Source of the DNA: an uncultured Streptococcus sp.
GTDB taxonomy: Bacteria; Bacillota; Bacilli; Lactobacillales; Aerococcaceae
Assembly: GCA_916050055.1 (NCBI GenBank)
Contig: CAJZJY010000083.1
Location: 1 to 5,408, forward strand
DNA length: 5,408 nucleotides
Reading direction: 5' to 3'
Within the stretch, counting starts at the first letter, position 1. Every line of letters begins with the position of its first letter. The notes under the pieces are model-generated. The model was not told the DNA's origin, ran no database searches, and was given only the letters and a program-made list of their open reading frames with translations. Of this stretch, positions 1 to 5,408 are shown one piece after another. Position numbers and translations under genes: made by a program.

Positions 1-176
1 GTATGGAAAAGCGGAACGGATATACTAGACAAGAAGCGTTAGAGCGAATCCAATCGCAGATGCCTTTAGAAGAAAAAGTAAAGAGAGCAACGATTGTGTG
101 GTCAAATGAAGGAACCCTTCAAGAGTTAGAGCAAAAAGTCCATTCGTGGCTACTCGAAAATTTCCTTAAAAAATGA
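1..176 (+). CDS. coaE: Dephospho-CoA kinase, C-terminal fragment (5' end outside window)
   Basis: This is the last 58 codons of a gene that enters from the left edge; the first complete codon is at 3 and the stop is TGA at 174-176. CoaE phosphorylates the 3'-hydroxyl of the dephospho-CoA ribose with ATP, the final step of cytosolic coenzyme A synthesis. The assignment rests on the family's C-terminal signature, RNGYTRQEALERIQSQMPLE followed by EKVKRA, then a short beta strand ending in SNEGTLQELE, where most homologues have a VIDNSGSLEEL-like segment, and a closing amphipathic helix. The Walker A loop and catalytic core would lie upstream, so activity cannot be judged. Position directly before nrdR-dnaB-dnaI is the usual Bacillota order and supports the call. 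The ATG at 3-5 is probably an internal methionine, because the family is about 200 residues long. Confidence 0.88.
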   Translation, partial: MEKRNGYTRQEALERIQSQMPLEEKVKRATIVWSNEGTLQELEQKVHSWLLENFLKK

Positions 177-182
177 TATAAT
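154..182 (+). promoter_or_regulatory. Predicted sigma-A promoter for nrdR-dnaB-dnaI
   Basis: A perfect TATAAT at 177-182 is preceded by TGA at 174-176, giving the extended -10 form TGnTATAAT. A -35 candidate, TCGAAA (four of six matches to TTGACA), lies at 154-159 with the ideal 17-base spacer. The predicted transcript start is near 189, about 30 bases ahead of the nrdR ATG. The -10 element overlaps the coaE stop codon, so coaE transcripts may also run through into nrdR. No NrdR-box palindrome is visible here. This is inferred from sequence only. Confidence 0.7.
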
Positions 183-201
183 AAATCGAATAAGCACAAA
201 A

Positions 202-210
202 AAGGAGAGG
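202..210 (+). promoter_or_regulatory. nrdR ribosome binding site that decides the start
   Basis: AAGGAGAGG is the only Shine-Dalgarno match ahead of nrdR. It lies 8-11 bases before ATG 219 (the range depends on which part pairs with 16S rRNA). The upstream in-frame GTG at 210-212 begins on the last G of this site, so a ribosome bound here could not use it. Confidence 0.8.
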
Positions 211-218
211 TGTTTGCA

Positions 219-689
219 ATGCAATGTCCAAAATGTAAAAACAATGGTTCTCGCGTAGTTGATAGTCGTCCAGCCGATGATGGCCGTTCTATTCGTAGAC
301 GAAGAGAATGCGAAGAATGTGGCTACCGTTTTACAACATTCGAGCGCTTAGAAAAAGCGCCATTGCTTGTCATTAAACGTAACGGGAATCGTGAAGAATT
401 TAGCCGTGAAAAATTATTAAACGGATTAGTTCGTTCAGCAGAAAAACGTCCAGTATCACTCGGACAACTAGAAAATATCGTGAATGAAATCGAACGTTCC
501 ATCAACCAAGAGGGAGAAAATGAAGTGTCAAGCACTCTTATTGGGGAAATGGTGATGGATCACTTAGCAAAAATTGATGATATCGCGTATATCCGTTTTG
601 CGAGTGTGTATCGTCAATTTACAGACCGCAAAATGTTCTTAAAAGAATTAGAAAGAATGTCTATGATTATGGACAGCCAAGAAAAATAG
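219..689 (+). CDS. nrdR: Transcriptional repressor NrdR
   Basis: NrdR is a zinc-ribbon and ATP-cone repressor that binds paired NrdR boxes ahead of ribonucleotide reductase genes and shuts them down when the cone is loaded with dATP plus ATP. The 156-residue product has the usual family length. Residues 1-45 carry the zinc ribbon, with ligands C3, C6, C31 and C34 in the pattern CPKC...CEEC, and the basic DNA-binding stretch RSIRRRREC (23-31). Residues about 49-139 form the ATP-cone, starting [13 protein letters not shown] and ending with the conserved FASVYRQF (127-134). ATG 219 was chosen over the longer GTG 210 frame because it gives the canonical MQCPKC start and correct Shine-Dalgarno spacing. 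The stop lies 15 bases before dnaB, and the dnaB ribosome binding site overlaps it, which indicates cotranscription. No ribonucleotide reductase genes are in the window, so its targets lie elsewhere. Confidence 0.96.
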   Translation: MQCPKCKNNGSRVVDSRPADDGRSIRRRRECEECGYRFTTFERLEKAPLLVIKRNGNREEFSREKLLNGLVRSAEKRPVSLGQLENIVNEIERSINQEGENEVSSTLIGEMVMDHLAKIDDIAYIRFASVYRQFTDRKMFLKELERMSMIMDSQEK

Positions 690-704
690 GAAGGAATTAC
701 AAGA

Positions 705-2144
705 ATGCACTCAAAAGAGTTTCCATGGGCACAGTATAAGCCTAAAGACGGTATCCTCGTGGTTCAACCTGTGTGGATTACCGAAAGAGAAATCCAATTT
801 TTAATGCAATTATACGCTCCGTTCATTGGAAAAGAAGCGACTCTTTTGTATGCGACTTTGTACGGTGAGTTATCTCCATCAGAATACGAGAGTGAAGTCT
901 TCTCCATTTCTGAATTGTTGTCGATGACGAATTTAGGAATGCCCGACTTTTTCTTAGCTAAAACACGATTAGAAGGAATTGGACTTTTAAAAACGTATCG
1001 TAAGGAGCCAACTGCTTCACGTCCTCAAACGTACACGATGGAATTACAAGCACCAACATCTCCGCGTCTCTTTTTCAAAGATGCCTTACTTTCGACTCTA
1101 CTGCTAAATCAGATTGGGAATCATCGTTTTGAGAAATTAAAGCAACGATTCTTAGTGTCAAAACCAGGTGATTTAGGAGAAAACGAAAGTGCGCAGTTTG
1201 AAGAAGCGTACCGACTTCCTTATAACATGGAGACTTATACAAGAAACCAATCACAAGAAAATCGCATGGTGTTAGACGCCAAGCAACAACCGGAATTCGA
1301 ATTTACTTCGGACGTGGATTGGGATTTAATCGAAGGACTATTAAAAACAGAATTCGTCGATTTGAATTCTATCACAAAAGACGTTCGCAAAATCGTCGAT
1401 GCCTTGTACCGCGCGTATGGTTTTACAGAACAAGAAATTGCACAATTTTTAGTGATTGCGTCTGATTTAACAACGAAAGTTATTGATGAAGAGTTCTTGT
1501 TAAAATTAGGACAAGAGGCTGCTCAAGATAAAGTGACGAAACTTCGCAGTGAAGAAGTGGTTGAAACACCAATCGCAGAGCCGACTGAAGTACAAGTGGT
1601 AGAAGGAGTCTCACAAGAAGAGTTAGCCATCCAACAATTGATTCAAGCTGCGAAAGTGATGGCCCCAATCGACTTTGTTTCAAGTATCAAGGCGCAAAAG
1701 AAAGGCTATGTCTCAAAAGCAGAACGTCAATTAATTTTTGATTTAGTATCAGTCAGCGGACTGCCAAATGAAGTGTTGAATATTTTATTCCACTACGCAT
1801 TGGTGCAACTTGATAACGCGACGCTTGCTCGAAACTTTATCGATGCGATTGCCAACGACTGGGCTACAAAAGAAATCAAGACGGCTCAAGAGGCGATGGA
1901 AGCTGTACGTAACAGAGACTTGCAACGAGAAGTGAAACGAAAACAACAGCTGCATAATGCCGGTAAGAACAATTACAGAAGAAATAGTGGCTATCAAGAG
2001 CAATTGCCAGATTGGGCAAAAGATTCTAATGCGAAGGAGAAACAAACACCTGCTTCGACTGAAGGTCAACCAACACAAGTTTCAAGTAATTTAGCCGAGC
2101 AAATCGCAAAATTAAAAACAAGTAATCAAAGAGAACAACAATAA
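705..2144 (+). CDS. dnaB: Replication initiation and membrane attachment protein DnaB (Bacillota type)
   Basis: This is the Gram-positive DnaB, a helicase co-loader, not the helicase called DnaB in E. coli. With DnaD and DnaI it places the replicative helicase (DnaC in Bacillus) on DNA at oriC and at restarted forks; in B. subtilis it is also tied to membrane association of the origin. At 479 residues it is close to the B. subtilis protein (about 470). Residues about 5-115 match the N-terminal winged-helix (DDBH1) region, with the recognisable PVWITEREIQFLMQLYAPFI. Residues about 205-270 are a further helical segment. Residues 280-305 are an acidic, Val/Glu-rich linker. Residues about 325-402 are the DnaB/DnaD DDBH2 domain, carrying F378-xxx-I382-xxx-W386, a variant of the YxxxIxxxW ssDNA-binding motif. 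The tail (403-479) is polar and probably disordered, with LPDWAKD at 434-440. Start ATG 705 has AGGAAGGA 9 bases upstream, overlapping the nrdR stop. dnaI follows after 14 bases. Confidence 0.93.
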   Translation: MHSKEFPWAQYKPKDGILVVQPVWITEREIQFLMQLYAPFIGKEATLLYATLYGELSPSEYESEVFSISELLSMTNLGMPDFFLAKTRLEGIGLLKTYRKEPTASRPQTYTMELQAPTSPRLFFKDALLSTLLLNQIGNHRFEKLKQRFLVSKPGDLGENESAQFEEAYRLPYNMETYTRNQSQENRMVLDAKQQPEFEFTSDVDWDLIEGLLKTEFVDLNSITKDVRKIVDALYRAYGFTEQEIAQFLVIASDLTTKVIDEEFLLKLGQEAAQDKVTKLRSEEVVETPIAEPTEVQVVEGVSQEELAIQQLIQAAKVMAPIDFVSSIKAQKKGYVSKAERQLIFDLVSVSGLPNEVLNILFHYALVQLDNATLARNFIDAIANDWATKEIKTAQEAMEAVRNRDLQREVKRKQQLHNAGKNNYRRNSGYQEQLPDWAKDSNAKEKQTPASTEGQPTQVSSNLAEQIAKLKTSNQREQQ

Positions 2145-2145
2145 C

Positions 2146-2153
2146 GGAGGTGA
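2146..2153 (+). promoter_or_regulatory. dnaI ribosome binding site that decides the start
   Basis: GGAGGTGA is a near-perfect anti-16S match beginning two bases after the dnaB stop. It sits 8 bases (counted from GGAGG) before the TTG at 2159. The GTG at 2150-2152 that would give a longer protein is formed by this site itself and cannot serve as the start. Confidence 0.82.
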
Positions 2154-2158
2154 ACGAA

Positions 2159-3082
2159 TTGGAAGGATTAAAAGGATTTTTAGATCAAAGAGGAGCAACA
2201 CAAGGCATGCCAAACATGCAAAGCATCGAAAAAGAAATCTTTGAAGATGAAGACGTAAAAGCTTTTCTTGACCAACATAAAGAAGAATTGACTCCGGAAG
2301 CTATTCGTAAAGGAATGTCTGCGTTATTGGAGTTTCGAATGGAAAGAGATGCTAGAAAGAATCACAAGGAAGTAAAAGCTCCAGGCCTCGAACCATGTTT
2401 AGAAGTGCATAACGGATTTATTTTAGTGAATTACAAACGTACCGAAGAAGCGATTCGCCAGGAAAGAGAACGCAAGCGTAGACGACTGATTTATTCGATT
2501 AATATGCCGAAAAATATCGCAGAAGCTCGCTTTTCAGATACGGCTCTTACAAAAGAGAGAGAAGATGTCATTCGAGAGTTATTGAATTTTATCGAAGCTT
2601 ACAAAACGGACAGCACTACATACCATAAAGGTTTATACTTAGCAGGGCCATTTGGCGTTGGTAAAACGTATATGATGGGGGCTTTAGCAAATGAGCTTTC
2701 TGAGAACGGCATTGAAACGACGCTTGTCAATGTTCCAACGTACAGCGCAGAAATTAAGCAAGCCATTGCGACAAATACCGTTGAAGCGAAATTAGTATCG
2801 ATTAAAAACACACCAATCTTAGTGTTGGATGATATCGGTGCGGAAATGAATAGTGCATGGTTCAGAGATGAAGTATTGATGGTCATCTTACAACACCGTA
2901 TGTTGCAAGAATTACCAACGTTCTTCACTTCGAACTTCACGATTGATCAGTTAGAAGCGCATTTTGCTCATTCAAACAAAGGAGACCAAGAACTTCTTAA
3001 AGCAAAACGTCTGATTGAACGTATTCGTTTCTTAGCAAAAGAGTATTTTGTCGATGGACAAAATCACAGAAATCCATCATAG
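2159..3082 (+). CDS. dnaI: Helicase loader DnaI (AAA+ ATPase), zinc-site cysteines absent
   Basis: DnaI is the AAA+ ATPase that, with DnaB and DnaD, loads the hexameric replicative helicase onto single-stranded DNA at the origin. From TTG 2159 the product is 307 residues, near the 311 of B. subtilis DnaI. Residues 1-115 are the helicase-binding N-terminal domain, mostly helical, with the family segment EDVKAFLDQHKEEL (31-44). Residues about 125-300 are the ATPase domain: Walker A GPFGVGKT (163-170), Walker B ILVLDDIGAE (220-229, acidic pair D224-D225), sensor-1 region TFFTSN (254-259), and RLIERIR (284-290), which holds the likely arginine finger. The odd point is that the N-terminal zinc site known in B. 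subtilis DnaI is missing: C80 is the only cysteine in the protein. The strong GGAGGTGA and 8-base spacing favour TTG 2159; the GTG at 2150 lies inside that site. Last gene of the nrdR operon. Confidence 0.94.
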   Translation: MEGLKGFLDQRGATQGMPNMQSIEKEIFEDEDVKAFLDQHKEELTPEAIRKGMSALLEFRMERDARKNHKEVKAPGLEPCLEVHNGFILVNYKRTEEAIRQERERKRRRLIYSINMPKNIAEARFSDTALTKEREDVIRELLNFIEAYKTDSTTYHKGLYLAGPFGVGKTYMMGALANELSENGIETTLVNVPTYSAEIKQAIATNTVEAKLVSIKNTPILVLDDIGAEMNSAWFRDEVLMVILQHRMLQELPTFFTSNFTIDQLEAHFAHSNKGDQELLKAKRLIERIRFLAKEYFVDGQNHRNPS

Positions 3083-3092
3083 ATGAAAATGC

Positions 3093-3121
3093 TTGAAAAT
3101 ATGAAAGATTAGTGGTTAAAT
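3093..3121 (+). promoter_or_regulatory. Predicted promoter of the thrS T-box leader
   Basis: TTGAAA at 3093-3098 (five of six matches to the -35 consensus) is followed after 17 bases by TTAAAT at 3116-3121 (four of six to TATAAT). TGG at 3113-3115 gives an extended -10 TGn motif. The predicted transcript start is about 3127-3129, some 20 bases before the first T-box helix, which fits the usual short lead-in. It begins only 10 bases after the dnaI stop. Another A+T-rich hexamer (TACTAA at 3121) could shift the exact start. Confidence 0.6.
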
Positions 3122-3147
3122 ACTAATGAACTAAATATTTTGAAAAT

Positions 3148-3242
3148 GATGAAAAAGACAAGAAACTATCTCTTGGTTACATTTCAGCGAGAAGTGGGTT
3201 GGTGCAACACTTCATCCGGAATAGTTTTACCACTTTTGAATC
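3148..3242 (+). promoter_or_regulatory. T-box Stem I with ACC (Thr) specifier
   Basis: The base of Stem I forms a K-turn (GA motif): GAT 3148-3150 pairs with ATC 3240-3242, GA 3151-3152 faces GA 3238-3239, and AAAAG 3153-3157 pairs with CTTTT 3233-3237. Above it is the specifier loop, ACAAG (3158-3162) opposite UACCA (3228-3232). This places ACC at 3229-3231, followed by the usual purine A3232. The loop is capped by a 7-bp helix AAACTAT 3163-3169 / ATAGTTT 3221-3227. The distal arm ends in GAAGTG 3191-3196 / CACTTC 3208-3213 around the conserved GGTTGGTGCAA-type terminal loop. ACC predicts recognition by tRNA-Thr with anticodon GGU, in agreement with the downstream gene. Confidence 0.88.
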
Positions 3243-3317
3243 TTTGCTTGAATTCAGTAGAGCAAGGCGCATCGGAGCGTTATTCCGTTGAGGTTCATCT
3301 TTTTTGATGAACAAATT

Positions 3318-3348
3318 TGGGTGGAACCACGTAGAATATGACGTCCCA
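3318..3348 (+). promoter_or_regulatory. T-box antiterminator
   Basis: The signature GGGTGGAACCACG starts at 3319. The lower helix is TGGG 3318-3321 / CCCA 3345-3348, the bulge is the canonical seven bases UGGAACC (3322-3328), and the upper helix is ACGT 3329-3332 / ACGT 3341-3344. UGGA (3322-3325) is the part that pairs with the tRNA acceptor end and implies a tRNA-Thr discriminator base U. CCCA 3345-3348 is also needed by the terminator stem, so the two structures exclude each other. Confidence 0.9.
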
Positions 3349-3379
3349 TAGTTTGCAGTAGCAGACTATGGGATTTTTT
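3344..3379 (+). terminator. T-box intrinsic terminator before thrS
   Basis: A 13-bp stem, TCCCATAGTTTGC (3344-3356) with GCAGACTATGGGA (3361-3373), contains a single U·G wobble (3353/3364), closes a four-base AGTA loop, and is followed by six T (3374-3379). It forms when tRNA-Thr is charged. It is also the first intrinsic terminator downstream of dnaI, so it may end operon transcripts as well. Confidence 0.95.
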
Positions 3380-3417
3380 GTTTATTTCAGAAATTTCAAA
3401 AAGAAAGAAGGAAGAAA

Positions 3418-5367
3418 ATGTCAATGATTAAAATTACTTTTCCAGATGGTGCCGTTAAGGAGTTTCCAAAAGGAATTACAGTAAAAGAAGTTGCAGAAAG
3501 CATTAGCAAAAGCTTAGCGAAAAAAGCATTAGCAGGTAAAGTGAACGGAGAATTAGTAGACTTCGATCGCGCTATCGAAGAAGATGCTTCTCTCGAAATC
3601 GTTACACCAGATCACGAAGATGCATTAGGAATTTTACGTCACTCAACAGCACACTTATTAGCACATGCGTTAACTCGTTTATACCCAGGAATTCACTTCG
3701 GCGTAGGGCCAGCAATCGAAACAGGATTCTACTACGATACTGATATGCCAAATCAATTAACAGAAGATGCACTTCCAGAAGTGGAAGCAGAAATGATGAA
3801 AATCGTTAAAGAAAACTACCCAATCGTTCGTCGTGAAGTAAGCCGTAAAGAAGCATTAGAAATCTTCGCAAACGACCCTTATAAAGTAGAATTAATTAAT
3901 GGTTTACCTGAAGACGAAACAATTACTGTTTACCAACAAGAAGACTTCGTAGACTTATGTCGTGGTATCCACGTTCCTTCAACAGGACGTATCCAAGTCT
4001 TCAAATTATTATCACTTGCTGGGGCTTACTGGAGAGGAAACTCTGATAATAAGATGATGCAACGTGTTTACGGTACAGCATTCTTCGATAAAGCAGACTT
4101 AAAAGAATTCTTGAAGATGCGTGAAGAAGCTAAAGAACGTGACCACCGTAAATTAGGAAAAGAATTAGACTTATTCATGATTAGCCAAGAAGTTGGTTCA
4201 GGATTACCATTCTGGTTACCAAAAGGAGCTACAATTCGTCGTACAATTGAACGTTACATCGTAGATAAAGAAATCAGCCTTGGATATCAACACGTGTACA
4301 CTCCAGTTATGGCTGATGTAGGTCTTTACAAAACTTCAGGTCACTGGGCTCACTATCAAGAAGATATGTTCCCACCAATGGACATGGGCGATGGCGAAAT
4401 GCTTGTTTTACGTCCAATGAACTGTCCTCACCACATGATGGTTTACAAAAACCACATCCACAGCTACCGTGAATTACCAATTCGTATTGCTGAATTAGGA
4501 ATGATGCACCGTTATGAAAAATCAGGTGCGTTATCAGGTTTACAACGTGTGCGTGAAATGACTCTTAACGATGGACATACATTCGTTCGTCCAGACCAAA
4601 TTAAAGACGAATTCAAACGTATCTTAGACCTAATCCGTGAAGTATATAGCGACTTCAATGTAAAAGATTATCGTTTCCGTTTAAGCTATCGTGATCCTGA
4701 AGATAAACATAAATACTTCGATGACGATGAAATGTGGAACAAAGCAGAATCAATGTTAAAAGAAGCCATGGATGAAATGGGATTAGAATACTTCGAAGCT
4801 ATCGGTGAAGCAGCATTCTACGGTCCTAAATTAGATATTCAATTCCGTACTGCAATGGGATTAGAAGAAACAATGTCTACAATCCAATTAGACTTCTTAT
4901 TACCAGAACGCTTCGACTTAACATACGTTGGTGAAGATGGAGATAACACTCACCGTCCAGTGGTTATCCACCGTGGGGTTGTTTCAACTGCAGAACGTTT
5001 CGTAGCTTACTTAATCGAAGAATACAAAGGAGCATTCCCAACTTGGTTAGCTCCAGTTCAAGCAACAATCATTCCTGTCAGTGTGGAACATCATTATGAT
5101 GCTGCACGTGAGTTGAAAGAAAAAATGGCTCGCTTAGGAATGCGTGTAGAACTTGATGACCGTAATGAAAAAATGGGTTACAAGATTCGTGCATCTCAAA
5201 CTCAAAAAATCCCTTATCAATTAGTAATTGGGGATAAAGAGGTTGAAGAAGGTACTGTAACTGTTCGTCGTTATGGTTCTAAAGAAACTAAATCAATGTC
5301 TGTTGAAGCGTACTTAGAATACGTACAACGCGAGATTGCAAACTTCTCTCGTCCGCTTGAAGACTAA
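3418..5367 (+). CDS. thrS: Threonine--tRNA ligase
   Basis: ThrS attaches threonine to tRNA-Thr in the cytosol and removes serine attached by mistake. The 649-residue product is full length for a class II bacterial ThrS. Domains in order: TGS about 1-64; editing domain about 65-225 with H75 and H79 (HSTAH) and C181 and H185 (CRGIH) in the expected places; catalytic domain about 245-540; anticodon-binding domain about 546-645. The catalytic zinc ligands are C336 (RPMNCPHH), H387 (NDGHTF) and H518 (VIHRG). Class II motif 2 spans about 363-390 with R365, and motif 3 is [11 protein letters not shown] at 518-528 with R527. Both active and editing sites therefore look intact. ATG 3418 has AAGGA at 3408-3412. 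A second in-frame ATG at 3424 is possible, but the first matches the MS-x-M-start of Bacillus homologues as I recall them. Expression is controlled by the T-box leader just upstream. The codon choice (TTA, CGT, GAA) is strongly biased, as expected for a highly expressed gene. Confidence 0.98.
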   Translation: MSMIKITFPDGAVKEFPKGITVKEVAESISKSLAKKALAGKVNGELVDFDRAIEEDASLEIVTPDHEDALGILRHSTAHLLAHALTRLYPGIHFGVGPAIETGFYYDTDMPNQLTEDALPEVEAEMMKIVKENYPIVRREVSRKEALEIFANDPYKVELINGLPEDETITVYQQEDFVDLCRGIHVPSTGRIQVFKLLSLAGAYWRGNSDNKMMQRVYGTAFFDKADLKEFLKMREEAKERDHRKLGKELDLFMISQEVGSGLPFWLPKGATIRRTIERYIVDKEISLGYQHVYTPVMADVGLYKTSGHWAHYQEDMFPPMDMGDGEMLVLRPMNCPHHMMVYKNHIHSYRELPIRIAELGMMHRYEKSGALSGLQRVREMTLNDGHTFVRPDQIKDEFKRILDLIREVYSDFNVKDYRFRLSYRDPEDKHKYFDDDEMWNKAESMLKEAMDEMGLEYFEAIGEAAFYGPKLDIQFRTAMGLEETMSTIQLDFLLPERFDLTYVGEDGDNTHRPVVIHRGVVSTAERFVAYLIEEYKGAFPTWLAPVQATIIPVSVEHHYDAARELKEKMARLGMRVELDDRNEKMGYKIRASQTQKIPYQLVIGDKEVEEGTVTVRRYGSKETKSMSVEAYLEYVQREIANFSRPLED

Positions 5368-5373
5368 TTTTTC

Positions 5374-5402
5374 AAAGGCTCGTAGCAATACGAGTCTTTT
5401 TT
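5374..5402 (+). terminator. Intrinsic terminator after thrS
   Basis: GGCTCGTA (5377-5384) pairs with TACGAGTC (5389-5396), with one G·U wobble, around a GCAA tetraloop of the stable GNRA class. It is followed by six T (5397-5402), and AAA 5374-5376 can extend the stem against the T-run. It starts 7 bases after the thrS stop and makes thrS a single-gene unit. Confidence 0.92.
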
Positions 5403-5408
5403 GTGCTT

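Larger units (their letters stand above)
3148..3379 (+). ncRNA. T-box riboswitch, threonine-specific, controlling thrS
   Basis: This leader RNA senses uncharged tRNA-Thr and sets read-through into thrS. All main parts can be drawn by hand: Stem I with a specifier loop (3148-3242), a Stem II-like helix 3242-3249/3260-3267, a small helix 3273-3277/3283-3287 in the Stem IIA/B position, a Stem III hairpin (7 bp, 3293-3299/3306-3312, with a loop of six U), the T-box antiterminator (3318-3348) and the intrinsic terminator (3344-3379). The established mechanism is that an uncharged tRNA pairs its anticodon with the specifier and its NCCA end with the antiterminator bulge, which holds the antiterminator and allows transcription. 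Charged tRNA leaves the terminator to form. The thrS ATG lies 38 bases downstream. Type is given as ncRNA because it is a structured cis-acting RNA. Confidence 0.95.

Noticed and set aside
210..218. Longer nrdR starting at GTG 210 (adds three residues)
   Set aside because: The GTG lies on the last base of the Shine-Dalgarno AAGGAGAGG, and NrdR proteins begin with the zinc-ribbon MxCPxC, which is given by ATG 219.
140..218. NrdR box (self-regulation) ahead of nrdR
   Set aside because: No paired palindrome resembling ACACWATATWTWGTGT is present around the promoter.
1480..2078. Minus-strand open frames inside dnaB (1480-1683 and 1785-2078)
   Set aside because: They have no plausible ribosome binding site or family resemblance, and they lie wholly opposite a well-conserved gene.
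2150..2158. Longer dnaI starting at GTG 2150
   Set aside because: The codon is inside the GGAGGTGA ribosome binding site, leaving no spacer.
2599..2940. Minus-strand open frame of 113 codons opposite the dnaI ATPase domain
   Set aside because: It lies across the conserved Walker motifs of dnaI, resembles no known protein, and is best explained as a by-product of dnaI codon use. The same holds for the minus-strand frame at 323-535 in nrdR.
3232..3234. ACT as the T-box specifier codon
   Set aside because: It is also a Thr codon, but C3233 and T3234 are needed for the helix below the specifier loop (AAAAG/CTTTT). ACC at 3229-3231 fits the loop and leaves A3232 as the following purine.
3293..3312. 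Hairpin with T-run read as a terminator of dnaI
   Set aside because: The six T are in the loop, not after the stem, and the element sits inside the T-box leader in the Stem III position.
1..5408. Previously undescribed system, mobile element or CRISPR
   Set aside because: Every gene and the only intergenic region over 300 bases are explained by well-known core functions; there are no direct or inverted repeats beyond the RNA structures listed, and nothing indicates recent transfer.

Overview
The window is a stretch of core chromosome from a low-GC Gram-positive bacterium (Bacillota), most likely of the order Lactobacillales. Four things point there: the gene order coaE (3' end) – nrdR – dnaB – dnaI – thrS, the DnaB/DnaI primosome proteins that are specific to this phylum, a T-box leader in front of thrS, and strong AGGAGG-type ribosome binding sites with A+T-rich codon use. 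The DnaI protein has no zinc-binding cysteines, which from memory resembles streptococcal rather than Bacillus DnaI. The genus cannot be fixed from the sequence alone. All genes are on the + strand.

Layout: positions 1-176 hold the last 58 codons of dephospho-CoA kinase (coaE). A good extended -10 promoter (154-182) overlaps the coaE stop codon and probably starts a transcript for nrdR (219-689), dnaB (705-2144) and dnaI (2159-3082). These three genes are separated by only 14-15 bases and each has its own Shine-Dalgarno sequence. The 335-base gap 3083-3417 is fully accounted for. It holds a promoter (3093-3121), a complete threonine T-box riboswitch with an ACC specifier codon (3148-3379) whose last element is a strong intrinsic terminator (3344-3379), and the thrS ribosome binding site. 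thrS (3418-5367) follows and is closed by another intrinsic terminator (5374-5402).

How the genes work together: NrdR represses ribonucleotide reductase genes according to dATP/ATP level and so sets the dNTP supply. DnaB and DnaI, with DnaD encoded elsewhere, load the replicative helicase at oriC and at restarted forks. One operon therefore links control of DNA precursors to replication initiation. ThrS charges tRNA-Thr and is independently controlled by the charging state of that tRNA through the T-box.

Two gene starts needed correction. The longest reading frames of nrdR and dnaI begin at GTG codons that lie inside their own Shine-Dalgarno sequences. The real starts are ATG at 219 and, most likely, TTG at 2159. 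I see no mobile element, CRISPR array, tRNA or rRNA gene, and no previously undescribed system. The points most worth a second look are the zinc-less DnaI, the detailed T-box architecture, and the lack of any terminator between dnaI and the T-box.
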